Assembly: GCF_044360475.1 (NCBI RefSeq)
Contig: NZ_CP043494.1
Coordinates: 12,028,001 to 12,092,000, forward strand
Direction: 5' to 3'
Origin: Archangium minus
GTDB taxonomy: Bacteria; Myxococcota; Myxococcia; Myxococcales; Myxococcaceae
DNA: 64,000 nt
Shown here in pieces: positions 8,472 to 17,211 of this stretch. Below the pieces are notes generated by a model. It made no database searches. It was given only the letters and a program-made list of their open reading frames with translations, and was not told the origin of the DNA. A program made the translations under genes and the position numbers. Each line of letters starts with the position of its first letter. The first letter of the stretch is position 1.

Positions 8472-10046
8472 TCAGCCTACACGAGCAGTGGGCTCGGCCG
8501 CGCCCCCCTCGACCGGTGGAACATACGGCCAGCCGGCCAGGGGCCCCTTTCCTGCCTCCCGGGACAGGTAATCCGCCGCAATATTCGCGCTCTCCATGAT
8601 GGTGAGCAACCCGCTCCCCGGGTGTGTCCCGCCTCCTACCCAGTACAGCCCCTCGACGCTGGGGCTCTTCACATGTGGGCGCAAGGGGCCCAGCTGCGTC
8701 CAGTTGTGCGACAGGTTGAACACCGCGCCCCGGAAGACGTTGAAGTCGTCCCGCCACGTCTCCGCGGTGAAGTAGCGCTCGGCCCGGATGTGCTGGCGCA
8801 CCCCCTTCATGCCCACCTTCTCCAGCATGGCTGGAATCCGCTCGCGCATCGTGCGCTCCGTGGCCGCCCAGTCCACCGGACGCGAGGTGTTGGGCGTGGG
8901 CACCAGGACGTAGAGGGTCGAGTGGCCCGCGGGCGCCCCCGACTTGTCCGTCACGCAGGGATTGCAGACGTAGAAGGGCGGGTCCTCGAGGTCCAGCTCC
9001 TGGTCCTCCAGGGCCGCCTTGTCCGTGCGCCGCGCGCTCTCGGAGAGGTAGATGAGGTGGTGGGGCAGGTCGTCCCAGACGCGCTCCAGCCCGTAGTAGG
9101 CCATGAAGGTGCTGCACGAGTACTTCGCCCGCTCCAGCGCGGCGTCCGTCAGCCGGGTGCCGGCGCGAGCCTCGGCGGGGACGAGCTTCTGGGCCGCATA
9201 GGGCAGGTCCGCGTTCACCACCACCGCGTCCGCCTCCAGCCGCTCACCGCCCTTCAGCCGCACGCCCGCCGCTCGGCCATACTCCACCAGCACCTGCTCC
9301 ACCGGAGCGCCCAGGCGGACGGTGGCCCCCAGGTCCTCCGCGCACTTCATCATCCCGCGCGACAGCGCCCGGAAGCCGCCCTCCACGTGCCACACCCCGA
9401 AGGCCAGCTCCAGGTAGGGGATGATGCTGAACACCGAGGAGCACGTGGTGGGGTGCAGCCCCAGGTACTTGGAGGGATAAGAGAGGGCGTAGATGAGGCG
9501 GTCGTCGTGGAAGTGCTCGTTCAGGTGGTTGTAGAGCGTCTGCCAGGGCTTGAAGCGCAGCGTGGGCAGCAGCCGCCAGGGCGCGTAGTAGGCGAGGCTG
9601 TCGGCGTGCGTCGCCATGAACTTCTCGTAGGCGAGCGGGTACTTCTGCCGGCTCTCCTCCAGCCAGCGGCGCAGCGCGGGCCCCTTCTCCGCGCCGAACT
9701 TCGCCACCTCCCGCTCCATCCGCGCCACGTCGCGCGTGGTGTCCAGGTGCGTGCCGTCCCAGAAATGCACCCGGGTGTTGGTGTCCAGCGGCACCAGCTT
9801 CACGTAGTCGGAGATGCGCTTGCCCGCGCGCTCGAAGATGCGCTCCAGCACGCCGGGCAGCTGCATGATGGAGGGCCCCGTGTCGACGGCGTACTCGCCC
9901 CGCTCGCCCAGGGTGAGCCCCTTCATGCGCCCCCCGGGAATCGGCTCCTTCTCCACCACCGTGACCTTCAGGCCCAACCCCGCCAGGTTGATGGCCGCCA
10001 ACAGGCCCCCGGGTCCCGCTCCCACGACGATGACGTGACGTACCAT
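8472..10046 (-). CDS. Phytoene desaturase-like FAD-dependent oxidoreductase (CrtI family)
   Basis: 524 residues, the usual length for CrtI-type carotenoid desaturases and isomerases. The N-terminal dinucleotide-binding motif VIVVGAGPGGLLAA follows the start directly, then the second FAD contact EKEPIPGGRM. The C-terminal CrtI signature GGGTHPGSGLLTIMESA is present. The ATG at 10046 is chosen because the Rossmann motif begins at residue 4. Members oxidise or isomerise polyene chains in the membrane. No other carotenoid genes are adjacent, so the substrate (phytoene, an apo-carotenoid, or another polyene or amine) is open. It is divergent from the lipoprotein gene at 10130. Confidence 0.85.
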   Translation of the reverse strand: MVRHVIVVGAGPGGLLAAINLAGLGLKVTVVEKEPIPGGRMKGLTLGERGEYAVDTGPSIMQLPGVLERIFERAGKRISDYVKLVPLDTNTRVHFWDGTHLDTTRDVARMEREVAKFGAEKGPALRRWLEESRQKYPLAYEKFMATHADSLAYYAPWRLLPTLRFKPWQTLYNHLNEHFHDDRLIYALSYPSKYLGLHPTTCSSVFSIIPYLELAFGVWHVEGGFRALSRGMMKCAEDLGATVRLGAPVEQVLVEYGRAAGVRLKGGERLEADAVVVNADLPYAAQKLVPAEARAGTRLTDAALERAKYSCSTFMAYYGLERVWDDLPHHLIYLSESARRTDKAALEDQELDLEDPPFYVCNPCVTDKSGAPAGHSTLYVLVPTPNTSRPVDWAATERTMRERIPAMLEKVGMKGVRQHIRAERYFTAETWRDDFNVFRGAVFNLSHNWTQLGPLRPHVKSPSVEGLYWVGGGTHPGSGLLTIMESANIAADYLSREAGKGPLAGWPYVPPVEGGAAEPTARVG

Positions 10047-10106
10047 GGTGCGAGGAGGATGCCCGAGCGCCGCGCGGGTTTCAGCGCTCCTGGCGAACAG
10101 GCGTCT

Positions 10107-10120
10107 CCTATAGGTATAGG
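10107..10120. promoter_or_regulatory. A/T-rich palindrome upstream of JAMM lipoprotein
   Basis: CCTATAGGTATAGG, a 6-base perfect inverted repeat around GG, lies 10-23 bases before the ATG at 10130. It is unusually A/T-rich for this genome. It could be an operator or contain a -10-like TATAGG, but it sits too close to the start codon for an ordinary leader, so its role is uncertain. Confidence 0.3.
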
Positions 10121-10129
10121 CTGGTCCCC

Positions 10130-10842
10130 ATGTCCGGAACGAAGCGGTTCGCCAGGTGGCCCCTGGGTCCACTCCTCCTCGCCCTGGGGTGCTCATCGCC
10201 CCGGCCCGTCGAAGGCGTCTGGCGCCCGGGGCCCGGGGAGGATTCGGAGCACATCCCGGGACCGATGAAGAACTTCGGACCGTTCGACGCCTACGCGGAA
10301 TCCTCTCCAAACCCAACGCCACCGTGGGCTACCTCCAGGACTTGAATCCCGAGTTGGCGGCCCGGACGGCTACCGAGTACTGCGCTTGGCTCTATTACAC
10401 GCCGGAGCACAAGTACGAGATGAGCATGCTGACGGACCTGGCGAAGCTGGATGATCTCGTGGCCAACAAGAAGACCTGTTTGCTTCCCACGTTCGTGAGC
10501 GATCCGCGCTACGAACGAGGCGAGATCAAGTACATCTTCGCACTCCACAATCACCCATTTGGCTCGAGGCTCTCCCCGGTGGATCTTCGGTTCATCGAGC
10601 AGCAGGCAAGCATTCACGATTGGGAAATCAACCCAAAGAACAGCAAGGTTCGACTTTCAATCATCGCCTTCTTCTCGAACTCGAAGGACCCCGCGGCCCC
10701 CAATTGCGATGGCTTCCATCAGTACATTCCCGCTACGCGTGAGCTCATGACGTGGAGCCGAATAGATGGCTATTGGGAGAGGACAGACTACGGAATCGTC
10801 AGTTGGATCAATGACAAGACCTACCGACTCAACAAAATATAG
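10130..10842 (+). pseudogene. JAMM-motif lipoprotein, frameshifted copy
   Basis: The gene is split between two frames. The first frame, from the ATG at 10130, encodes a lipoprotein signal (LLLALGC lipobox) and continues to about 10310. The rest reads in the other frame to the TAG at 10842. The best junction is the A3C3 run at 10309-10314: one extra base would restore a protein of about 236 residues. The intact homologue is at 56977-57606. Shared features are SPNA near the junction, EYC (the Glu of a JAMM/MPN fold), a conserved Cys before DPR, and HNHPFGSRLSPVD, matching the H-x-H...S-x-x-D metal motif with one residue fewer than usual. This suggests a secreted, lipid-anchored JAB/MPN-like protein. 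The frameshift could be real or a sequencing error in a homopolymer. Confidence 0.7.
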
Positions 10843-10878
10843 ACAGCCTTCCGCCGGAATCCACATCGAGGGCACTTC

Positions 10879-11697
10879 ATGACACCAAGAAAGCTGATGT
10901 TCGTCACCACCATCGCCCTCTCGAGCTGCGTACGGAAGCCGGAACAATTCTCGACCCCAGCGGGACGCGACAGGTCCATCATCTTCCCCCTGTCCGTTGG
11001 GGAAGGCCTTGTTGAGGTGGAGGCGCAAAAAGCAACCTATGACCTGGATGGCGAAGTCATGAAGGCCCTGATGGTTGCCGCCAATGACTACATCCCTCCC
11101 GGTATCCGCAACCCACCGTGCTGGGCCCGACATGAAGCACTCACCTACCGATTCACCCGCCGGGAGGACATCATCTTCGTCTACATCGGTGAGAACTTCG
11201 AATATTGTGACCGAAAGCTCAGGCCGATTCACTATGGCGCGAAGTACGCGATCAGCAAGGATGGCCGTATCCTCCGGCGCGTCATTGATGGTTTTGATGA
11301 GGACGATCACGTCTGGAGCCTGAAAACACCCGATGGTGGGACGGTGACAGTCGTCACGGAATCGGCAGACAGCCCGGACCTGGAGGATTTGGACAAACCC
11401 GACAGTGGAATCCTGAAAATCACCACGGACCCCGTGAACATGCCGGATGTAATGGTCATCGAACCGCTCCAGGACTCCAAGCCAATCAGAGAGGGCAATG
11501 GAATCGTCCCAGGCATGTCAATGCTGCCATTCGAGGGTTCGGCGGGCCCGGTGGAAGCGGAGCCAGGAGTCATTCCGTTCGTGACGATGCTCCCACCCGA
11601 TTCTGGGTACACCTGGGAGTATCGGGACGGCGGTCTCGTTGCCGTGCCCCTGGAGTCCGCCCCAGCCCTGGATGGGGGCACTCCCGACGCTGGGTAG
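10879..11697 (+). CDS. Lipoprotein partner of JAMM lipoprotein
   Basis: 272 residues with a short signal and lipobox-like end (TIALSSC). Residues about 35-140 align by eye with the 141-residue lipoprotein at 56531-56956. Both have a start like IIFPL/VQFPF, a helix with A.ND/A.DD, conserved cysteines, VYIG/VRFV, then GAKYAIS.DGRIL versus GATYAVDVRGWRIL. In both places this gene follows a JAMM-motif lipoprotein. The C-terminal 130 residues (Pro/Asp/Glu-rich, SMLPFEGS) are unique to this copy. Function unknown; the fixed pairing suggests a partner, inhibitor or co-receptor. The gap from the upstream gene is 36 bases. Confidence 0.8.
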   Translation: MTPRKLMFVTTIALSSCVRKPEQFSTPAGRDRSIIFPLSVGEGLVEVEAQKATYDLDGEVMKALMVAANDYIPPGIRNPPCWARHEALTYRFTRREDIIFVYIGENFEYCDRKLRPIHYGAKYAISKDGRILRRVIDGFDEDDHVWSLKTPDGGTVTVVTESADSPDLEDLDKPDSGILKITTDPVNMPDVMVIEPLQDSKPIREGNGIVPGMSMLPFEGSAGPVEAEPGVIPFVTMLPPDSGYTWEYRDGGLVAVPLESAPALDGGTPDAG

Positions 11698-11705
11698 GTG
11701 AAGTC

Positions 11706-14327
11706 TCAGTGCCCTCCCTGCCCGACCGGGCGCCGCGGCAGCCTCACCGTGAACGTGGTGCCCTCTTGCTCCGTGGAGCGCACCGCCACCGTGCCCCCAT
11801 GCGCCTGGACGATCTGCTCGACGATGTAGAGTCCTAGCCCCAGCCCGGCGCTAGAGGATGAGGGGTGTTCTTCCTCCGCGAACCGCCGGAAGGGCTCGAA
11901 GATGGACGCGAGCCGCTCGGGCGGAATGGGCGGACCCTCGTTGTGCACCTCCAACCGGACGGTCCCGTCCTCCCCATGCAGCACGATGTGGACTCGCGTC
12001 TCCTCGGGACTGTAGTCGAGCGCGTTCTTGCCCAGGTTGACGAGCAGCTGGGTGAGCCGGTCCGGGTCCCACTCCCCTCGCAGGTCCCCCTCCATCTCCA
12101 GCACCACCTCCCGCCCGGGACGCCCCGCCTCCAGCTCGTCCACCACCTCGCGGCAGAGTGCGCCCAGCTCCAGCTCTCTCGGGCTGATGGGAATGCCTCC
12201 CCCCAACCGCCCTCGCGCGAAGTCGAGCAGGTCGGAAATCATCCGCTTCATGCGCTCGGCGCTCGTGACGATGCGGCGCACCCCCTTCACGTGCCGCTCG
12301 CCCAGGTCCTCCAAGCGCAGCAGCGCGTGAGCAGACAGGAGGATGGCGTTGAGCGGGTTGCGCAGGTCGTGCGAGACGATGCTCATGAAGCGCTCGCGGA
12401 ACTCCGCTGTCCGGCGGAGGTGCTCTTCCGCACGCTTCTGCTCGGAGATGTCCACCACCACTGACCCCAGCCCCGAGGTGGTGCCGTCCTCGTCGTGAAC
12501 CGGGTAGTAGCTGGCCAGCCAGTGCCGCCTCACTCCAGGCAAGGCGGGAGTCTCCCCCGAAATCTCCACGTCCATCACCGGTTGCCCCGTCTCCAACACT
12601 CGGTGCAGGAGGGGCTCCACTTGGGAAGCAACGTCCGGTAGCACCTCGCGCAACTTCTTCCCCAGATGCTCATGCGAGGGCAGCCCATTGATTCGGGCCA
12701 GGCGCTCGTTGAGGCGGACGAAGCGCAGCTCTGTATCCCAGAAGCCCAGCCCCACGGGGACCGTCTCCATGATGGCGTCCAGGCGGGACAGGGCCACCTG
12801 AACGGCAGTACGCGCCCGCAGCTCCGCGTCGTAGAGGCGCCCACGCTCTAGCGCTTGGGCACATTGGCCGGCGACCACGAGCATCCACGCTCGCTCGTCC
12901 TCGGGGAAGGGGTGCCGCCTGTAGAAGGACAGTCCGATGGCACCCAAGGCCCGCCCTTCCACCCAGAGCGGCAGGGCGGCGAAGGCGTCGTAGTCCTCCA
13001 CCTGGGGGTGCCCCTTCCACTCCGGATATTCCACCAGGAAGGCCTCGCGGGACTCATAGAAGACGGGGGCTCCCGTGCGCACCGCCTCGCGGAACATGAC
13101 GCGGGTGTCGGAGGGGAAGTGCTTCCACTCGCGCAGCTCCTCCTCGAGGTAGCCGGTGGTCTCCAGCAGGTCGAACCACCGTCCGTCCTCCGACAGCAGC
13201 CCGAGCGAGCCGCCCGCCGCCCCCAGCGCCCGCACCGCCTTCTCCACCACCACGTGGGCCACCTCGGTACTGGTGAGCGCCTGCGACAGCGCGGCTGTCA
13301 CCTCCTGCAGGCGGGTGGTGCGCGACTCCTGCTCTCGCAGCCGCGCCAACGCCCGCTCGGTCTGCTCCCGCGCCTGGCGCTCGCGCGTGGCCAATTGCGC
13401 CTGGAGGATGAGGACGGTGGCGCGGCCCACCATCGCTCGGAAGAGGAGCATGTCCTCTTGGGTGAACTCGAAGACGGTGCGGCTGCCCATCATCGCCACC
13501 CCGAGGACCTCCTCCCCCTGCATCAACGGCACCCCATAGAGGCCCCGCGTGCCCTGACTCCGGAAGACCCCCGCCTTCACTTGAGGGGCCGTGGCCGCCG
13601 AACGCAGCGCCATGGGACGCCGCTCGGTGGCGATGCGTCCGCAGAAGCCCTCGCCCAGCCGGATGCTGAAGCCGGAGGTCACCAGCTCCTCCAGCCCCAC
13701 CGAGGCCCTCGCCCGGAGCAGGTCCCCCTCGCGCAGCAGCAGCGTGACCGAGTCCACCACCGTGGTGGACTCCAGAATGACGCGCAGCAGCTTCGGCAGG
13801 AAGACGTCCAGGTCTTCCGTCCCGAGCGCCGCCTGGGAGATGCGCTCGAGGACCTGGAAGGTGCGCTCGCGCGCCCGGGCATGCCGGGCCACAGCGGCGG
13901 CCACCAGCTCATCGAAGGCCCCGTTGAAGCGCTCTAGCTCCCAGAGGAGCGCGGCCAGCTCGCCCGGAGCAGTGCGCTCGAGGTGCTCGGCGTAGAGCCG
14001 CAGGATGCTGGTGCGCAGAGCCGAGTACTCGCCCGAGGCCTCCTCCAAGTCGTAACCTAAATCCAACCGCTCCAGTGCATCGAGCTCCGGCGTCTCTGCG
14101 AGCGCCCCATGCTCCGCCCCCTGGTGGAGCGCTTCCATCATCCCCGCCATCCGGTCGAGCAAGAGCGGGAGGTGGGTGCCAAGCCGGGGATAGGGAAGGC
14201 CCCGGGTGCCAGGCAGCAGGCGCACCGCTCGCTCCCAGTGCTCCAGGATACGTGAGCGGTGCTCCCGGATGAACTCGTGCAGATGCAGGCGCCCCGAGGT
14301 CTCCAGGGTTGTTGGATGCTCCGCCAT
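11706..14327 (-). CDS. Sensor histidine kinase (N-terminal RsbR-like, GAF-GAF-PAS-HK)
   Basis: 873 residues from the ATG at 14327; the frame is open upstream but lacks coding character. It is soluble, with no membrane segments. Residues about 10-150 form an all-helical domain beginning HEFIREHRSRILEHW, like RsbR-type or globin-like sensor domains. Two GAF domains follow (about 165-320 and 350-500), then a PAS domain (about 520-640), HisKA with phosphoacceptor His in FMSIVSHDLRNPL (about 655), and a HATPase with N-box NLGKNALDY and G-box GLGLGLYIV. It is divergent from chemosensory cluster 1 across a 291-base gap. No cognate receiver is adjacent; CheA-REC or a distant regulator could receive the signal. 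Confidence 0.93.
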   Translation of the reverse strand: MAEHPTTLETSGRLHLHEFIREHRSRILEHWERAVRLLPGTRGLPYPRLGTHLPLLLDRMAGMMEALHQGAEHGALAETPELDALERLDLGYDLEEASGEYSALRTSILRLYAEHLERTAPGELAALLWELERFNGAFDELVAAAVARHARARERTFQVLERISQAALGTEDLDVFLPKLLRVILESTTVVDSVTLLLREGDLLRARASVGLEELVTSGFSIRLGEGFCGRIATERRPMALRSAATAPQVKAGVFRSQGTRGLYGVPLMQGEEVLGVAMMGSRTVFEFTQEDMLLFRAMVGRATVLILQAQLATRERQAREQTERALARLREQESRTTRLQEVTAALSQALTSTEVAHVVVEKAVRALGAAGGSLGLLSEDGRWFDLLETTGYLEEELREWKHFPSDTRVMFREAVRTGAPVFYESREAFLVEYPEWKGHPQVEDYDAFAALPLWVEGRALGAIGLSFYRRHPFPEDERAWMLVVAGQCAQALERGRLYDAELRARTAVQVALSRLDAIMETVPVGLGFWDTELRFVRLNERLARINGLPSHEHLGKKLREVLPDVASQVEPLLHRVLETGQPVMDVEISGETPALPGVRRHWLASYYPVHDEDGTTSGLGSVVVDISEQKRAEEHLRRTAEFRERFMSIVSHDLRNPLNAILLSAHALLRLEDLGERHVKGVRRIVTSAERMKRMISDLLDFARGRLGGGIPISPRELELGALCREVVDELEAGRPGREVVLEMEGDLRGEWDPDRLTQLLVNLGKNALDYSPEETRVHIVLHGEDGTVRLEVHNEGPPIPPERLASIFEPFRRFAEEEHPSSSSAGLGLGLYIVEQIVQAHGGTVAVRSTEQEGTTFTVRLPRRPVGQGGH

Positions 14328-14618
14328 GCCCTGAAGATGGAGCCGCTGCCATTCGTGAGGCGCCCACCCTCCGACCCACGCCCGGCGGCTCCCTCCTAGG
14401 GGGGGCCAGCACTCCGGGCCATGCACCTCTCGCGCACCGACCAGGCGTGCAACCGCAGAGGTCACCTCGGCCGGTGGAACCCGCCCAGGAGCGCATCACG
14501 GAGCAGGGTGGAGCCGGCACCGCACGACGTCCAGCATCTGCCAGGACTCCACGCTACCCTCCACGCGAGCAACCAGGACGAGCCGCTCGGTCCTACACTG
14601 CACACCTTAGGGAGACGC

Positions 14619-15095
14619 ATGGTGACGCCGACGCCTCGCGAGGTCCTTCTCTTCACGCTAGAGGGGCAACGCTACGCGCTGCCCATGGAGGATGTACGCG
14701 AGCTCATCCGAGCCGTACGCCTCACTCCCCTGCCTCGGGCGCCCGTCGTGGTAGAGGGGCTGCTGGACCTGCGAGGCGAGCTCCTCCCCGTCCTGGACAT
14801 GCGCCGGCGCTTTCGCCTGCCTGCCCGCCCGCTGTCTTCTTCGGACCACCTCGTGGTGGCCCAGGCGGGCGCCCGCCGGGTCGCGCTTCGGGTGGACCGG
14901 GCCGAGGGCCTGCTCGCCCTGGAGCCGGGCAGCCTCGACTCAACCCCCCGTGAGCTGCCGGGCGTAGGCTATGTGGCCGGTGCCCTCAAGCTGCCTGATG
15001 GGCTTGTCCTCCTCCATGACCTGCGCACCTTCCTCTCCGAGGCGGAGGCGCTGGAGCTGGAGGAGGCGCTCGCACGAGAGGGAGTCTCGCGGTGA
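14619..15095 (+). CDS. cheW: CheW-type coupling protein (cluster 1, first)
   Basis: 158 residues forming one CheW domain, which links chemoreceptors to the CheA kinase. Hallmarks are LLFTLEGQRYALPMEDV at the start, GLLDLRGELLPVLDMRRRF in the middle, and VLLHDLRTFLS near the end. The ATG at 14619 is chosen because AGGGAGA precedes it and the CheW fold starts eight residues in. First gene of a six-gene unit in which every junction is a 4-base overlap. The position and pairing with a second CheW correspond to WspB and WspD in the Pseudomonas Wsp surface-sensing system. Confidence 0.95.
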   Translation: MVTPTPREVLLFTLEGQRYALPMEDVRELIRAVRLTPLPRAPVVVEGLLDLRGELLPVLDMRRRFRLPARPLSSSDHLVVAQAGARRVALRVDRAEGLLALEPGSLDSTPRELPGVGYVAGALKLPDGLVLLHDLRTFLSEAEALELEEALAREGVSR

Positions 15096-16585
15096 GCAGC
15101 GACGCCCCCTGGAACTGGCGCCATCCCGGCTACGTCCTGGTCCTCGACCTCGTCGCCGCGCGCGCGGGGCTGCTGCCACCGAGCTGCCCTCCAGCCGCCG
15201 TGGAGGGCATCGACCGGGCCATGGCTCGCCTGGGGCTGTCCAACAACTTTGACGCCTACCGCACGCGGCTTGAGACAGACCCCGCGGCGCTGGATGACCT
15301 GCTGGTGGAGCTCACCATCGGAGAGACGTACTTCTTCCGCAACCCGGAGCACTTCGACTTCGTGCGCCACGAGGTGCTCCCGAACCTGCGCCGGCTCCGA
15401 GGCGAGGGGCATGTGGTCCGCGCGTGGAGCGCCGGCTGCGCCTCGGGCGAGGAGCCCTACTCCCTGGCGGTGCTCCTCATGGAGGAGGGCTACGGGGAGC
15501 GCATGGAGGTGCGGGGCACGGACGTGTCACGCGCAGCCCTCGCCCGGGCCAGCGTGGCCAGCTATGGCGACTGGTCCCTGCGCGGCACCGACGCCGGCCG
15601 CATGCGGCCCTTCCTCCACCCGGAGGGCAAGCGCTACACCCTCGCTCCCGAGGTGCGTGACCGCGTCCACTTCGGCTACCTCAACCTCGCCGAGGACTCC
15701 TGGCCCTCCCCAGCCCACGGCATCTGGGGCCTGGACCTCATCTTCTGCCGCAACGTCCTCATCTACTTCAACCGCGGCACCATCGAGGCGGTGGCGCGGA
15801 GGCTCCATGCCGCGCTCGCGGAGGGCGGCGTCCTCATCACCGGCCCCTCGGATCCGCCGCTGGGCGAGTACGCCCCCTTCGAGACCCTCGTCACCGACTG
15901 GGGCATCGCGTACCACCGGCCTACCCCGGGCGACACCACGCGGCTCCACTCCCTGCGCCGCTTCCCGGCCCCCGCGCCAACTCCCCTCGAGCCCCTCCGC
16001 CTCGAGCCGACGCCCGCGCCACGGCCCCCCGCCGTGCTCCCGCCCCCACCGCCCGTGCCCGTCACGCCAGCCCTCCCGGCCGAGCCCGAGGGCCTCGAGG
16101 GAGCAAAGCAGGCCCTCGCCCGAGGAGACTGGCACGAGGCGGCGCGGCTGGCGGGGGCACTCGTGGAAGAGCCGGGTGCCGCGGCGGTGGCGGTGCGAGC
16201 CCTGGCGAACTTGGATCCACTGGCCGCCGTGCGCGCCTGTGCCGAGGCCGCCGAGCGTCACCCGCTCGCCGTGGAGTTGCGCTACCTGGAGGCGATGTTG
16301 CTGCTGGGGCTCGGCCGCCTGCAGGAGTCCGAGCGCGCCGTGCGACAGGCGCTCTACCTTGAGCCCTCGCTGGCCGTGGCCCACCTCATGTTGGGCCACA
16401 TCCTCCGGCGACAGAAAGACACAGAGGGGGCCCGGCGCGCCTTCCGTACCGCTGAGTCACTTTGCGCCACGCTGCCTCCGGACACTCCGGTATTTCTGGC
16501 TGACGGCGAACGCGCTGGCAGGCTGGCACAGGTGGCCCGCGACGAGCGCACCCGGTTGGAAGCCCATGAGGAGACGCGTGGATGA
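15092..16585 (+). CDS. cheR: Chemoreceptor methyltransferase CheR with C-terminal TPR
   Basis: 497 residues, starting at a GTG that overlaps the cheW stop (GTGA). Residues about 1-275 are the CheR SAM-dependent methyltransferase, which methylates glutamates on chemoreceptors: GETYFFRNPEHFDFVRHEVL, the SAM motif WSAGCASGEEPYSLA, and DLIFCRNVLIYFN. A Pro-rich linker (about 300-340) leads to tetratricopeptide-like repeats (about 345-480, for example LEAMLLLGLGRLQESE and AHLMLGHILRRQKDTEGARR). CheR-TPR fusions (WspC type) are typical of chemosensory systems that control functions other than flagella. The TPR may localise the enzyme or bind the receptor. Confidence 0.95.
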   Translation: MSSDAPWNWRHPGYVLVLDLVAARAGLLPPSCPPAAVEGIDRAMARLGLSNNFDAYRTRLETDPAALDDLLVELTIGETYFFRNPEHFDFVRHEVLPNLRRLRGEGHVVRAWSAGCASGEEPYSLAVLLMEEGYGERMEVRGTDVSRAALARASVASYGDWSLRGTDAGRMRPFLHPEGKRYTLAPEVRDRVHFGYLNLAEDSWPSPAHGIWGLDLIFCRNVLIYFNRGTIEAVARRLHAALAEGGVLITGPSDPPLGEYAPFETLVTDWGIAYHRPTPGDTTRLHSLRRFPAPAPTPLEPLRLEPTPAPRPPAVLPPPPPVPVTPALPAEPEGLEGAKQALARGDWHEAARLAGALVEEPGAAAVAVRALANLDPLAAVRACAEAAERHPLAVELRYLEAMLLLGLGRLQESERAVRQALYLEPSLAVAHLMLGHILRRQKDTEGARRAFRTAESLCATLPPDTPVFLADGERAGRLAQVARDERTRLEAHEETRG

Positions 16586-17211
16586 CAGGAGGCGATGACG
16601 CGAAGGGAGGCGGGTTGGATTGGGCCGCCGCCTACAGGAAGCTGGCCCAGCTCGCCGCCGAGACCCGGGCCGCCACCCGGGTTGATCCCGAGCGAGAAGC
16701 GGCACTGCTCGAGGAGCGCGCACGGGCCCTGTCTCGGCCGCTCCATCGCCAGGCCCGGGCGGGCCCCCTGCTGGAGCTGGTGCACTTCCGCTCGGGCGAG
16801 CAGGACTACGCACTGGAGACACGCTTCGTCCTCGAGGTGCTGCGCGTCCCAGAGCAGCTCGTCCCCCTGCCCGGCGCGCCGGACCTGCTGCGCGGCCTCA
16901 CCCTGCTGCATGGCGAGGTGCTCGCCGTGGTGGAGATCTCACCGCTCTTTGGACGGGCCGCCCCCACCACCCACGGGCCCGTCCTGGTGGTGGGCTCGGG
17001 CCGGCCGGAGCTGGGCCTGCGCGCCGATGCGGTGGAGGAGGTGCTCATCCTCTCGCGTGACACGCTCCTGCCCCCACCGCCCGTGCTCGACACGCGGGAG
17101 CGGACGCTCGTGTCCGGCATCAGCAGGGACGGAATCATCGTGCTGGAGGGAGAGGCCCTGCTGGGGGATGGTCGCCTCTTCTTCGACCTCTCCGAGGAAA
17201 GGATCGCATGA
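16582..17211 (+). CDS. cheW: CheW-type coupling protein (cluster 1, second)
   Basis: 209 residues, starting at ATG in the ATGA overlap with cheR. Residues 1-65 are a helical extension rich in Ala/Arg/Glu (YRKLAQLAAETRAATR). Residues 70-205 form the CheW domain: ELVHFRSGEQDYALE, LRGLTLLHGEVLAVVEISPLF, and SRDTLLPPPPVLDTRE. It probably couples receptor and kinase in parallel with the first CheW, or in a different array layer. The extended N-terminus distinguishes it from the first copy and is like WspD. Confidence 0.93.
   Translation: MTGGDDAKGGGLDWAAAYRKLAQLAAETRAATRVDPEREAALLEERARALSRPLHRQARAGPLLELVHFRSGEQDYALETRFVLEVLRVPEQLVPLPGAPDLLRGLTLLHGEVLAVVEISPLFGRAAPTTHGPVLVVGSGRPELGLRADAVEEVLILSRDTLLPPPPVLDTRERTLVSGISRDGIIVLEGEALLGDGRLFFDLSEERIA

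Noticed and set aside
8430..10268. 612-residue plus-strand frame opposite the phytoene-desaturase-like gene
   Set aside because: Arg/His/Gln-rich, no domain pattern, and the opposite strand encodes an intact CrtI-type protein.
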